Positions 15,470-24,206 of a stretch of 31,141 nucleotides of DNA are shown here, piece by piece. This DNA is from an uncultured Chloroflexota bacterium (GTDB lineage: Bacteria > Chloroflexota > Dehalococcoidia > Lucifugimonadales > CAJWER01). Each line of letters opens with the position of its first letter. The stretch's first letter is position 1. The notes below the pieces were generated by a model. It was not told where the DNA came from, ran no database searches, and saw only the letters and a program-made list of their open reading frames with translations. The stretch lies in NCBI GenBank assembly GCA_913030785.1, contig CAJWER010000005.1, forward strand, positions 1-31,141, read 5' to 3'. Position numbers and translations under genes: made by a program.

Positions 15470-17815
15470 CTAACGCGTCAGCCGATAGATGGTGACATTT
15501 CCTTCGGTGAACACGGCCTCCATAAACTCCCCGAACTTGGCCAGGCCATCCTCCCCGTACTTCTCCCTTTCGCGTGGCCCTATGTATACATAGTCTACGT
15601 TGTAGCTGGCAAGCAGGTTCTTTGCTTCGTCCGCGTCAGGAGTCGTGTATATCGTGGCGATGTCGGCCTCTCGACCCTCCATGGGTTCCGATGAGCCGCG
15701 CCACTGTAGCTCGTGGCCGATCCAGCCAAGGACCGTGGGCACCCCTGTGCTGGCGGAGACCTGGCCGAACTCGGTGTAGTCTCCCCCGAACGCTTCGAGG
15801 ACTGCGGAGTCGTCGTCTGCCTCATCTCGGAGAAAGTCGATTGCGCTCCTCGATGCGGTCGATAGGTGTGAGAGGCCGTCCAGATTGGCGTCGCCGTCGA
15901 ACAGCCCGCCCTTTGTTGCCGCGGCCGCCAATGGGTAGTAGGCAGCGCCTGCCAGCAACACTATGAAGGCGGCAGCCCACACGCGCGTGAGTGCGTAGCG
16001 CGATCCAGACGTGCGTTCCACGAGGGAGCGCCAGTAGTAGACGGCGTAGCCGGCGGCGGCGGCGAGGACGATCCAGCCCTGGTAGTAGAGCTTGAACACC
16101 GTGTTCATCCGCTCAAATGCGCCGCTAAAGGAGTCGTCCACGAACAGCAGTTCCGGACCCATGATCAGCAGCAGGCCGAGGGCGGCCAATAGCAGGGCGA
16201 ATACGAGACCTGTCGGTGGCTCATCCTGTTTTGCAAACCAGGTGGCGGAGTAGACCGTGACCGTTGTTAGGAGCGCGAAGGGTAGGACGTGGATCAGCCT
16301 TGCAGCCAGATCTGAGGTCTCGCCGCCGCCTTCCAGGTGAATAAACGCCCACACCACGTATGGCAGGAAGCCCACTACCAAGGAGACCCCCGTCGCTCTA
16401 GCCCAGTCGTGGTCTACCGTCGTTCTCCAGAACGCCACGAGAGCGAAGGGGATGACCGCCAGCAGGAACAGCGCCCACACGATCATGAGTTGGGGCAGAC
16501 TGGTTGTGTTGGCGCCCACTGCACCTATGCCCGACACCTGGCTGGTGAAGGAGATCAGGTAGGGTAGCACGAGTATTATTGCGATGCCAATCACCGCGAG
16601 TGATGTAGGAAGGGTGTTCCTGATCTGGGGCAAGATGCCAGCGCCGCGTGTGGAATACGTCTTGAGAGCGACGACTCCCACAAGGACCGCGCCAAAGACC
16701 GGCAGATCCCACATGTTGGTGAAGGCTAATCCGCCCAGCACTAGCCCCATTGAGCCGATCATGGCCGCTGGCTGAACCCATTCGCGCCACCGGTCTCGCT
16801 CCCGCGGGAAGCTGAGCGCGGGGGACCGCAGGAAGTTCCAGCACATGGCCAGGAACAGTACAACGAAGGGGACCGACATCACGTGGGGGTGCAGGTCGCC
16901 CAATATATAGCTAAAGAATGGGAACTCCTGGATGGTATAGTCCAGGACACCTCCATCCTGGTAGGTGCCGATGACGCGGGTCGCGCGCCACCACCACATG
17001 AATTCTTGCGGACGCCACGAATCGGCTTGAGCAGGGAACTCCGCGTTCAGGCCGTCTATGCCTATGCCGTCCCAGAATGCGCTGGAGCCCATGCCGTTGG
17101 CCCTCATAAACTCCAGCACGCCCTCCAGATTCGCAGCGAGTGCCAGTAGCGACGCGGCGACGACACCAGCCACCAGGGCCATGCGCAACCGGCCTGAATC
17201 GGCCCGGACCATGTTGACCACCAGGCCGAAGATGCCCATTGCGCCGAGGGCGGGTATCAGTGCGAGGGACAGGTTGTATGAGATGTACGACGGCACGGCG
17301 GTCAGTTTGCTGATGGTGCCCATCATCCAGTAGCCGAAGTAGTAGTAGCTGATGCCCTCGCCCCGCAGCCAGGGGTCCTCAGGCTGGCCAATAGTGGACC
17401 GGATGGTGGCGTTCAGGAACGCGAAGTCCATCGGCTGCTCGGTGTTGTTTATGAATGGGTCGTAGGCGCGATAGATCACCCATCCAAGGAACACCAGCAG
17501 GAACACCGCCTCCGTCGCAATGAGAACGGTACGTTCCCGGACGACGAACTCCAGCATCTCCTGGCGGTTGCGCCATGCGAACCACCCGCTCAACCCTCCG
17601 ACTACGAGCAGGATGCCGAGCACGGTGAATTGGACGCTGGGCAGGATGTGGAGGACGCTCAGGAGCCAGGACAGATAGGCAACTATGAGGATGCCCAGCG
17701 GCATCGCCAGGCTGAATCCTCGGTCCTTGAACCGGGGGAACAGGTAGTAGGTGAGCGGGAATACGGCCAGGCCGATGACCTGGGCCGCAAGCAGCCACAC
17801 TATGACGTTCAGCAT
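15470..17815 (-). CDS. DUF2298 multi-pass membrane protein (TIGR03662-type)
   Basis: A 781-aa protein with about twelve hydrophobic segments and a soluble C-terminal part. NNTEQPMDFAFLNA, then DPWLRGEGISYYYFGYW, are the conserved motifs of the DUF2298 family, which has a glycosyltransferase C-like membrane fold. The C-terminal segment (DYVYIGPREREKYG) is also seen in relatives. Members are found in Archaea and Chloroflexi, often beside Agl23-like genes, and the activity is unknown. It is probably the first gene of the glycan block. A 325-bp gap, partly filled by a repeat, separates it from the Agl23-like start. Confidence 0.85.
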   Translation of the reverse strand: MLNVIVWLLAAQVIGLAVFPLTYYLFPRFKDRGFSLAMPLGILIVAYLSWLLSVLHILPSVQFTVLGILLVVGGLSGWFAWRNRQEMLEFVVRERTVLIATEAVFLLVFLGWVIYRAYDPFINNTEQPMDFAFLNATIRSTIGQPEDPWLRGEGISYYYFGYWMMGTISKLTAVPSYISYNLSLALIPALGAMGIFGLVVNMVRADSGRLRMALVAGVVAASLLALAANLEGVLEFMRANGMGSSAFWDGIGIDGLNAEFPAQADSWRPQEFMWWWRATRVIGTYQDGGVLDYTIQEFPFFSYILGDLHPHVMSVPFVVLFLAMCWNFLRSPALSFPRERDRWREWVQPAAMIGSMGLVLGGLAFTNMWDLPVFGAVLVGVVALKTYSTRGAGILPQIRNTLPTSLAVIGIAIILVLPYLISFTSQVSGIGAVGANTTSLPQLMIVWALFLLAVIPFALVAFWRTTVDHDWARATGVSLVVGFLPYVVWAFIHLEGGGETSDLAARLIHVLPFALLTTVTVYSATWFAKQDEPPTGLVFALLLAALGLLLIMGPELLFVDDSFSGAFERMNTVFKLYYQGWIVLAAAAGYAVYYWRSLVERTSGSRYALTRVWAAAFIVLLAGAAYYPLAAAATKGGLFDGDANLDGLSHLSTASRSAIDFLRDEADDDSAVLEAFGGDYTEFGQVSASTGVPTVLGWIGHELQWRGSSEPMEGREADIATIYTTPDADEAKNLLASYNVDYVYIGPREREKYGEDGLAKFGEFMEAVFTEGNVTIYRLTR

Positions 17816-17871
17816 GAGACTATTCTAGCCGCAAACTCGACCGAGTCCAGTCCGGCGAATACCAAAGTCTG

Positions 17872-18849
17872 CTAAACGTCCTTGACTTCGGGTCGCATGG
17901 CCATGACGTGCTCGGGTCCGGAGGCGCAGCAGCCCCCGATGATCTGCGCACCCATCTGACGCCACTCCCTGGCGAATTCGGCCATACGAGCGGGGGCGTA
18001 GTCGGCGTTCTGGGCTATATCGCGCCCCTCACTGGGTTTGCGGTTTGTCAGTATCGGTCGTTCCATAATCGGCCCGGTCGGATTGTAGCCCAGGTTGGGG
18101 TAGCCTCCCACGGGTCCGTCGAATCCCTTTCGAATGATTGGCAGTCCCGTGGAGATCGCCTCCGGGGTGCTGCACATGAGCAAGAGCGCGTCGACCGGGT
18201 GGCCCTTCAGGGCCGCCACCAGGTCGGTGAGGCTCTCGCCGTACTGCATCTTGCCATCCTCGTCGATATGGCGCACGCCCAAGAACACGGGTAGCCCCGC
18301 CTCGGCGCACGCCTCGACCGCCGCGACACAGTCAGCGATGTAGCCGACGTACTCCGCCAGAATCAGGTCTGCGCCAAGCTCCGCCAGAAGTTTCGAGTGC
18401 TGGGCGTAGTCGTCCCGAAATGCATCGGCACCCATCTGGTCGACATCGGAGGCGGGACTGTCGGAGCGGCCCTGGAGCGTTGGCGCGGCTATGCCGCCGG
18501 CCACGTACGCTTCGGGGTTTCCCGCATTGCGGGCCATAACGGCGTTCTCGCCGGCGGCCCTCGCATACTTCTGCCACTGGTCACGCATGCCGATGCGCTC
18601 CATCGCAGACGGTATTGTCCAGAAGTTGTTGCTGATGATTATCTCGGCCCCGACCCGCAGGTAGTCCTGGTGTACCTGCTGGACCACGTCGGCGTTGTCG
18701 ACGTTTGCGGTGGCCGACCACGCCTTGAGTCGGTCGGTCGCGCCCGTCAGCACGTCGACGCCCCGGCGCTGCAGCTCCGAGCCGGTGCCGCCGTCGAGCA
18801 GCAGTGTCTCGCCGGCGTTGAGTCGATCCATGATTGGTCTTGTGGGCAT
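17872..18849 (-). CDS. Homocysteine S-methyltransferase family protein
   Basis: A 325-aa TIM-barrel enzyme. DGGTGSELQRRG at 19-30 matches the conserved start of the family. The zinc site is complete: Cys226 (LLMCSTPE) plus the pair Cys307-Cys308 (GGCCASGPEH). It should transfer a methyl group from a donor such as betaine, S-methylmethionine or another methylated compound to a thiol such as homocysteine. The donor cannot be told from sequence. ATG 18849 has a strong AAGGAG 7 nt upstream, better than the ATG at 18891. A repeat lies just upstream, between this gene and ftsY. Confidence 0.88.
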   Translation of the reverse strand: MPTRPIMDRLNAGETLLLDGGTGSELQRRGVDVLTGATDRLKAWSATANVDNADVVQQVHQDYLRVGAEIIISNNFWTIPSAMERIGMRDQWQKYARAAGENAVMARNAGNPEAYVAGGIAAPTLQGRSDSPASDVDQMGADAFRDDYAQHSKLLAELGADLILAEYVGYIADCVAAVEACAEAGLPVFLGVRHIDEDGKMQYGESLTDLVAALKGHPVDALLLMCSTPEAISTGLPIIRKGFDGPVGGYPNLGYNPTGPIMERPILTNRKPSEGRDIAQNADYAPARMAEFAREWRQMGAQIIGGCCASGPEHVMAMRPEVKDV

Positions 18850-18895
18850 GTGTTTCTCCTTGTTTGGGTCTGTGGCGATGATGTGCATCAAGATT

Positions 18896-19010
18896 CGACC
18901 ATCCCCCTGGCCCCCTTCCTATCCAGGAGTGGGGAAGAGAATCATATGAGATTATCCGAGGGACACCCTCGGGCTCCCGCCAAAGAGTTTGTGCCCCTCT
19001 GCACACCACC
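18896..19010 (-). repeat. GAGGGACACCCTC-family repeat, copy 3
   Basis: Shares the left end with copy 2 (CGACCATCCCCCTG) and carries GAGGGACACCCTC at 18958-18970, then GGGCTCCCG, and an end CCCTCTGCACACC that matches copy 4. It fills the gap between ftsY and the homocysteine methyltransferase gene. Confidence 0.75.
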
Positions 19011-19071
19011 GTATGGAACTGTCCTATCTGCGACGCTGCCCAGGACACTCGGGATGCGTTGCCCCGCCCGA

Positions 19072-20016
19072 CTAAGCGTGCGCAGCACCACCGAATAGGG
19101 CTTCGACGAAGTCTTGGGGATCGAAGGGCGTGATGTCGTCCAGGCCCTCGCCAGTTCCGACGAACAGGACCGGCAACTGTAGCTCTCTCGTTATGGATAC
19201 CACGACGCCGCCCTTTGCGGTGCCGTCCAACTTGGAAAGGAATACGCCGTCGCAGTTGAGCGTCTCTGTGAACGCGCGTGCTTGATGCAATCCGTTTTGG
19301 CCGGTCGTCGCGTCCAACGCCAGGAGAACCCGCTGCGGGCTGTCTTCGTCCTGACGCGTGAGCACCCGCTGGACCTTCTTGATCTCCTCCATAAGATTTG
19401 TCTTCGAATGGAGTCGACCGGCGGTGTCGATAATCAGTACATCGGCCTTCCTGGCCTTGGCGGCCTGAAGTGCGTCGAATGCTACTGCGGCGGGATCCCC
19501 GTTCGCCTTGTGTGCGATGACGTCGACCCCGAGGCGCTCACCCCAGACCTGCAGCTGCTCGATGGCCGCCGCTCTAAACGTGTCGGCTGCCCCGAGCAGT
19601 ACTTGTTTGCCTTCCGCCTGGTATATCCGGGTCAACTTGGCGATGCTGGTGGTCTTGCCCACGCCGTTGACGCCGACGACCAGGATCACCAGGGGCTTTC
19701 CTTCGATATCCAGGCGATCCCCGGCATGCTCCACCTGTAGGAGGCCGACCATCTCCTGCTTGAGTATGGAGAAGGCTGCCTCCGAGTCCGATACCCTGTC
19801 GTCGTGCACACGCTTCCGGAGCCGATCGAGCAGCTCTTGAGTCGTGCCAACGCCAATATCGGCGGCGATAAGCAGTTCCTCCAGATCGTCCCACAACTCG
19901 TCGTCCAGCTTCGCGCCGCGAAATAGCGACGCCACCTGTCCGAACCATGCTCGACGGGTTTTTTCGACCGCCTTGACGGTCTTGTCCTTGTCTTTCCTAC
20001 GCAGAAATCGCAACAA
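19072..20016 (-). CDS. ftsY: Signal recognition particle receptor FtsY
   Basis: A 314-aa SRP GTPase receptor. An acidic/basic N-terminal helical domain (to about residue 95) precedes the NG domain. The P-loop GVNGVGKTTS is at 115-124, DTFRAAA at 145-151, DTAGR at 197-201, and LSKLDGTAKGG at 260-270. It docks ribosome-SRP complexes at the membrane for co-translational insertion of membrane proteins. I chose TTG 20016 because GGAGGG lies 9 nt upstream; longer frames run through a terminator. The final residues GAAHA and the stop are encoded by the 15-bp gene-end repeat. Confidence 0.93.
   Translation of the reverse strand: MLRFLRRKDKDKTVKAVEKTRRAWFGQVASLFRGAKLDDELWDDLEELLIAADIGVGTTQELLDRLRKRVHDDRVSDSEAAFSILKQEMVGLLQVEHAGDRLDIEGKPLVILVVGVNGVGKTTSIAKLTRIYQAEGKQVLLGAADTFRAAAIEQLQVWGERLGVDVIAHKANGDPAAVAFDALQAAKARKADVLIIDTAGRLHSKTNLMEEIKKVQRVLTRQDEDSPQRVLLALDATTGQNGLHQARAFTETLNCDGVFLSKLDGTAKGGVVVSITRELQLPVLFVGTGEGLDDITPFDPQDFVEALFGGAAHA
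19075..19089 (-). repeat. 15-bp gene-end repeat, copy 2
   Basis: GGTGCTGCGCACGCT on the minus strand, in frame as the last codons of ftsY and followed by AGTCGGGCGGGG. The copy at 30142 continues similarly (AAGTTGGGCGGGG). Confidence 0.75.
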
Positions 20017-20134
20017 TGCGTCTGACCCTCCAAACCCTGACCTGTGGGTTCTTTGGCGAACCCGTGTTAGATACGAGAGTAGCATGGAGGTAGGATGGGT
20101 CACAAGCTGAAAGTGCTGTCTGTCCAGACAACAA

Positions 20135-20166
20135 AAAAAGGGCCCCGACTGCTCGGGGCCCTTTTT
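20135..20166. terminator. Strong bidirectional intrinsic terminator
   Basis: A 14-bp stem (20135-20148 with 20153-20166, GGGCCCCGA core) and a CTGC loop, with A-run and T-run flanks. It lies between the 53-aa gene and ftsY, so on the minus strand it ends the short transcript before ftsY. Confidence 0.85.
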
Positions 20167-20255
20167 CATTGTCTGCGGTCCAGGAGGAGGATCCGCAGAG
20201 AGGAGGAGAACTCTCCGGGCGTACCGGAGAGGCGTACCTATCTGCGCGGGTCGGG

Positions 20256-20417
20256 TTAGCGGTTCATTCGCAGCGCGAGGGCGTTGAGGTAGTCCTTCTT
20301 CGCCTCGTCGCGGGTGGGGGCGCCTGCCGGGTCATTGGCCTGCAGGTGCTCCAGGTAGTTCTCGAGTCCGAACACGCCATTTACGAACTTGGATATCTTG
20401 CCGAGCTTGATTGTCAT
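20256..20417 (-). CDS. Small conserved-looking hypothetical protein (53 aa)
   Basis: A 53-aa protein, MTIKLGKISKFVNGVFGLEN at its start and ending LALRMNR, with a strong GGAGG 9 nt before the ATG. No Cys, no membrane segment; the middle (EYLEHLQANDPAG-like region) should be helical. It has its own terminator downstream and is divergent from the LysR gene, with a perfect palindrome between them. I do not recognise the family. Reality is supported by the ribosome binding site and terminator; function is unknown. Confidence 0.7.
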   Translation of the reverse strand: MTIKLGKISKFVNGVFGLENYLEHLQANDPAGAPTRDEAKKDYLNALALRMNR

Positions 20418-20510
20418 CGTCGAACCTCCGCTGGTGGGCTGGCGCGATGGAGACGTAGCTCCTCGTGTCGCACTTCCCATTATCTCGCCTACACAACATC
20501 GAGTAACCAT

Positions 20511-20531
20511 ATATTGTAAGATTAACAATAT
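20511..20531. promoter_or_regulatory. Palindromic LysR-type operator
   Basis: A perfect 21-bp palindrome ATATTGT-N7-ACAATAT. It contains a T-N11-A arrangement (T20515, A20527), the general form of LysR-family binding sites. It lies 31 bp before the lysR-type start codon and 93 bp before the divergent 53-aa gene, which fits autoregulation and control of the small gene. Confidence 0.6.
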
Positions 20532-20562
20532 CTTCTGAAGCAATACTAGGAGGGGGTGGATC

Positions 20563-21474
20563 ATGGAGCTACGAGAGTTGAGGAGCTTTAGCACCGCGGC
20601 TAAATTCGGAAGTATCTCTGCGGCTGCGGAGCGGCTTGGACTTGGACAGCCGACCGTGACGACCCACGTACGGAAGTTGGAGAGGGAGTTGGGGATGACG
20701 CTCTTCGACAGGGTCAGACGTCCGATACAGCTCACCCCCGCTGGCGTGGAGGTTGCGGCGCTCGTGACTCCGCTGCTGGAGGGCATCGATGCCCTGGCGC
20801 AGGGGGCGGCCCGGGGAGCGGAGGAAGGCCCGGTCGCAGTGGCGGCGACCCACGACATTATCACCCATGCGCTCCTCAGGGTGGTTAGAGTCTTTCTTCG
20901 CTTCCACTCCCACGCCCATCTACGCATCCGATCGGGACTGATGCGAGAGGTTCTTGAGATGGTGTCGAATGGAGAGACGGATCTCGGGGTGGTACCAACG
21001 ACGGTGAGTTCTGATGAGTTCGATTTCACACCCTTGTTCGCCTACGAACGTGTCCTGATTACCCCCCCGGACCATCCGTTGCTCGATGTGCCACTGACCT
21101 CGCTGGCGCAGATCGCCGAGTGGCCGCTGATCATGCGAGGCAAGGAGACTCACACCCGTGCGCTATTGGAAGGGGAGTTTGCAAAGAGGGGGCTGGACTA
21201 CGAGGTGCGGGTGGAGCTAGACAGCATGGACATGATCAAGCGCTACGTCTCGCTGGGTATGGGAGTGTCAGTAGGGCCGATGATAGCCATTGAGCCAGAG
21301 GACAGAGAGGAGCTGGGCATTGTAGGTCTGAGCAGTCTGTTGCCAGTGGACCAGGGTGGGATCGTTACCCTGCGTGGCAAGACTCTTTCGACGCCTGCGC
21401 AGAGTTTCATGCAGGCGACCAAGGACACCTTGTCGGTGCTCAGGAAGCCTGGTGGGAGCCTTGCTCAAACCTGA
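20563..21474 (+). CDS. LysR-family transcriptional regulator, CysB-like
   Basis: A 303-aa regulator. The N-terminal winged helix-turn-helix (residues 1-60; FSTAAKFGSISAAAERLGLGQPTVT) is typical LysR. The effector domain (90-295) has CysB/Cbl-like features such as LGVVPTT and DMIKRYVSLGMGVSVGP. It may sense a sulfur or small organic compound, but the ligand is not shown. AGGAGG precedes the ATG. The adjacent palindrome is a likely target, and the divergent 53-aa gene is the closest candidate regulon member. Confidence 0.88.
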   Translation: MELRELRSFSTAAKFGSISAAAERLGLGQPTVTTHVRKLERELGMTLFDRVRRPIQLTPAGVEVAALVTPLLEGIDALAQGAARGAEEGPVAVAATHDIITHALLRVVRVFLRFHSHAHLRIRSGLMREVLEMVSNGETDLGVVPTTVSSDEFDFTPLFAYERVLITPPDHPLLDVPLTSLAQIAEWPLIMRGKETHTRALLEGEFAKRGLDYEVRVELDSMDMIKRYVSLGMGVSVGPMIAIEPEDREELGIVGLSSLLPVDQGGIVTLRGKTLSTPAQSFMQATKDTLSVLRKPGGSLAQT

Positions 21475-21549
21475 TCGTGCGCAGCGGACGCATTTCTTGG
21501 GCGAGGTCGGGTATGCCCGGAGTGGCACACTCGTTGGGCGATGTGCGCC

Positions 21550-21765
21550 CTATCTCACCCTGGGGGCGTGGGATGCCCCGCTTGCTATCGGTTCGTTCAG
21601 GTACACGTCGCCGTTGCGTATCTTGATGTTATAGCCGCAGGTCGGATTGCTACATACCCAGGCCTTGTAGTGAATCGGCGCGCCCTGGCCGCCGAAGTCG
21701 GAAAGAGGGAGTAGATTGCCCTCGGAGCAGCTCATGCATCCAGGCCACGTGTTGTTGCTTTCCAC
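21550..21765 (-). CDS. Small zinc-ribbon protein (71 aa)
   Basis: A 71-aa protein starting at GTG with GAGGAGG 6 nt upstream. CxxC at Cys10/Cys13 and the pair Cys38/Cys43 (CSNPTCGYN) form a zinc-ribbon-like set. The sequence between them (FGGQGAPIHYKAWV) is not recognised. It may be a nucleic-acid or protein-binding mini-protein; this is inference from the fold only. It is convergent with the LysR gene across 75 bp with no clear terminator. Confidence 0.65.
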   Translation of the reverse strand: MESNNTWPGCMSCSEGNLLPLSDFGGQGAPIHYKAWVCSNPTCGYNIKIRNGDVYLNEPIASGASHAPRVR

Positions 21766-21906
21766 TTAGTCCTCCTCGTAATCCACCCGCACGAGACCTA
21801 AAAACGGGCAAAGTATATCACCATCCTCTAATTATTCGGAAATTGTGCCGGAGAAATTGCCAGGTCGGGCTCTCCGCGCCCTGTCGGAGGACTGGAGCAG
21901 ATGCGT

Positions 21907-22545
21907 TCAGAGTCCCAGTGGCAAAGACGCGAGACGATCGTGGGTGGCGCCGCTTCTGGCCAGGGTACTTCGCATGATCGCTATGGACGGCACTGGTATC
22001 TCAACCCCGTCAGGGTGAGGCGCGGACGCCAACGTCTCTGCCACCAGCAATCTGTCGGCGCGCGACGCGCTTTCGCGCAGCCTGGCTACCGTCAAGTGTG
22101 GACTGAGGGGCTTTCGGTCCCGGGCAAACCCCAGGGCAGCGACAGCATTCTCAATGCCCAGATGCAACTCGCCAAGTGCCCTTGTGTCCCCACCGATGCC
22201 CAGCCATAGTACCCTGGCCTTCTTGGGGCTCGGGAAGACGCCGGCCCCGCTTAGATTCAGGGTAAAGGGGGCATGGGCTCCTGCGATGAGTCTGAGGGCC
22301 TCAACCAACCCGTCGATCTGTTCGGACGGGACGTTGCCTAGGAACTTGAGGGTGAGGTGCACCGTCTCGGGTCGAACGGCACGGAGGTTCTTGAGCTCAC
22401 TCTTCATAATCCTCGTGATGACACCGGATACTGCAGAACGGGCCTTGCCTGATAGCTCCACCGCAACAAAAAGGCGCTGTGACTGCGACGTTGCGGCGGT
22501 GCTGCGCACGCCGGGTTGAGGAGAGGAGGGGTTCACGGGAGGCAA
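21907..22545 (-). CDS. thpR: RNA 2',3'-cyclic phosphodiesterase (LigT/ThpR family)
   Basis: A 212-aa 2H-phosphoesterase. The two catalytic HxT motifs are clear: HLT at 63-65 (HLTLKFLG) and HLT at 150-152 (SPHLTVARL). It hydrolyses 2',3'-cyclic phosphates on RNA ends to 2'-phosphates. I prefer TTG 22545, which has AAGGAG 4 nt upstream; the extended frame to 22728 has no family similarity. The first 20 residues are Pro/Ser-rich and probably disordered. Confidence 0.88.
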   Translation of the reverse strand: MPPVNPSSPQPGVRSTAATSQSQRLFVAVELSGKARSAVSGVITRIMKSELKNLRAVRPETVHLTLKFLGNVPSEQIDGLVEALRLIAGAHAPFTLNLSGAGVFPSPKKARVLWLGIGGDTRALGELHLGIENAVAALGFARDRKPLSPHLTVARLRESASRADRLLVAETLASAPHPDGVEIPVPSIAIMRSTLARSGATHDRLASLPLGL

Positions 22546-22748
22546 GGTTCTCCTTTTTAAAGAGACAAGGGCGTCCCAGCAATGTCCACTGTATGCTATA
22601 TGCTTCGTGCATCGCCTCGTCGGCAGTGGATGTCGGATGGCGGAACCGGATCCCTTTGCGAGGCACCGTTTTTGTAGCTTTCTGCCAGTGCCTGCATGGG
22701 TGTGTATGGTAAAAAGGGCTGACAACATGGTTTTTTCGGAGGCTCATC

Positions 22749-23003
22749 GTGACTGACGAGATCATCGGAATGGACGACATGATGGCGGTGTACCAGGTCA
22801 CAGACGAATTCGGCATAGACCGCGAATCCATAAGCGTACCCCTCGACAAGGGGCCTGCCGTGGCCGCGAGCAAGTTGCCGGACGGTTCGGTCGAGATAGT
22901 TGTTCCAACGGGTGAGACGTCAGACGAATGGCTCTCGGTGTTGCGCGATAGTCTCCTGGGGCTCGGCTTCGAGCGGGTCGAGGACGACTCATGGGACGCA
23001 TAG
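22749..23003 (+). CDS. Small acidic hypothetical protein (84 aa)
   Basis: An 84-aa acidic protein starting at GTG with GGAGG 6 nt upstream. It has an N-terminal acidic Met-rich stretch (MDDMMAVYQV), a beta-like middle (SVEIVVPTG) and an acidic end (FERVEDDSWDA). I do not recognise the family. It is 16 bp before the truncated FIST gene and may have been co-transcribed with it. Confidence 0.6.
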   Translation: MTDEIIGMDDMMAVYQVTDEFGIDRESISVPLDKGPAVAASKLPDGSVEIVVPTGETSDEWLSVLRDSLLGLGFERVEDDSWDA

Positions 23004-23019
23004 AGCGGAGGCTGGGCCA

Positions 23020-23352
23020 ATGAAGTGGAGTGGATCGCTGTCGCAGGCTTCGTCCCTTCGCGACGCGGTAGCCGAGTGCGGAGAGGCTATCCGAAAGGAC
23101 ATGGATGGCCTAGAGCCAGACCTACTTATGGTCTTCGTGTCACCGCACCACGAAGCCTCGTACGAAGAACTTCCGGGGCTGGTGCGCAAGGAGATCGGGT
23201 CCGGTATGCTCCTGGGCTGTTCGGGTACCGGGATTATAGGGGATGGCCGAGAGGTAGAGGACCGTCCTGCACTGTCGATCACGGCGGCCCACCTGCCAGA
23301 CGTTGACATTCTGCGTAGATCAGATCGAACGTCAGAGACATGGACACCTTAA
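23020..23352 (+). pseudogene. 3'-truncated FIST-domain protein gene
   Basis: A 110-aa product matching the first part of FIST N-terminal domains: an LVFVSP-like strand (LLMVFVSPHHEASY), then a GCSGTGIIGDGREVEDRPALS segment. Full FIST proteins are about 380-400 residues with a C-terminal FIST_C domain, so most is missing. Similarity fades after DVDILRR near 23325 and a stop follows at 23350-23352, 2 bp before the end of the opposite-strand amidohydrolase gene. FIST proteins are proposed small-ligand sensors. This copy is probably decayed. Confidence 0.65.
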
Positions 23353-23354
23353 CG

Positions 23355-24197
23355 CTACATCCCCAGCAACCGCGCCGCATTTCCGCCTAATATCGCGCTT
23401 CGGTCCGCGTCGGACAGGTCCGCTTCGTGAACCTGCCGGGTCAGCCGGGATGCGCTGAGCAACGGGTAGTCGCTGCCTAAAAGTATCTTCTCCGCGCCCA
23501 CGAGTTCGGTGACAACCTCAAAAACACGGGCGTCGTAGAGGAATGGCGAGGCTGCGGTGTCGAAATAGACGTTGTTCAGTGCCTCGGCAACCTCAGGCAT
23601 CAGTGCGTAGAAGGGCAGGCCGCCGCCCCAGTGGGCGCACACCAGTGTCATGTCTGGATGTTGGGTTATGAATCTCCACAGCATTTCGGGACGGGTGTCG
23701 CCCTTGCCCTGGTATGTGTGCCCCACCGGCTCCGACGAGTGTGTAGTGACGATCAGTCCGCGCTCCCGCACCACTTCCATGAGCGGCGCCATTACGGACT
23801 CGTTGCCCAGATCGAAGCCCTGGGATGACGGATGCAGTTCACCGATGCCCCGAAGCCCCGCTCTGGAGCAGCGCTCTGCCTCCAGGGCCGACGCCTCGTT
23901 GCCCCAGGCCGGGTTGACCCCCGCGAAGCCTGTGAGGCGGTCGGGGAAGCGGCTTGTTGCATCGATCAAGTAATCGTTCACTTCACGAGCCACGCCCTGG
24001 TCGGTCCAGCCTATGCCCATGACGACGGACCGGTCGATGCCGTCCTCGTCCATCGCGGCGACAAGCTCTTCCGCGGTGGCCATTTTGGCGCGTGGGTCGG
24101 AAAACAGCTCCCCGAAGGTGCGGTCCCTACTCAGGTAGGTCTCGCGCTGCTCGCGGAGTGAAAGTGGGTATATGTGGGTATGGAAGTCTACGATCAT
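23355..24197 (-). CDS. Amidohydrolase_2 family metal-dependent hydrolase
   Basis: A 280-aa TIM-barrel hydrolase. The metal-binding set is complete: HxH at His6/His8 (DFHTH), His153 (TTHSSE), His189 (CAHWGGG) and Asp243 (GSDYPL). Family members decarboxylate or hydrolyse small aromatic and cyclic acids; the substrate is unknown. It is the last gene of the minus-strand catabolic block, 9 bp after the methyltransferase gene, and its stop abuts the truncated FIST gene. Confidence 0.85.
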   Translation of the reverse strand: MIVDFHTHIYPLSLREQRETYLSRDRTFGELFSDPRAKMATAEELVAAMDEDGIDRSVVMGIGWTDQGVAREVNDYLIDATSRFPDRLTGFAGVNPAWGNEASALEAERCSRAGLRGIGELHPSSQGFDLGNESVMAPLMEVVRERGLIVTTHSSEPVGHTYQGKGDTRPEMLWRFITQHPDMTLVCAHWGGGLPFYALMPEVAEALNNVYFDTAASPFLYDARVFEVVTELVGAEKILLGSDYPLLSASRLTRQVHEADLSDADRSAILGGNAARLLGM

Positions 24198-24206
24198 CTG
24201 TCCAGC

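Noticed and set aside
18581..19048. 155-aa minus-strand frame containing REPEGVPRIIS
   Set aside because: It runs through the repeat and then antiphase to the homocysteine methyltransferase gene.
20017..20169. ftsY start at 20169
   Set aside because: The first residues are translated from a terminator hairpin; TTG 20016 follows GGAGGG.
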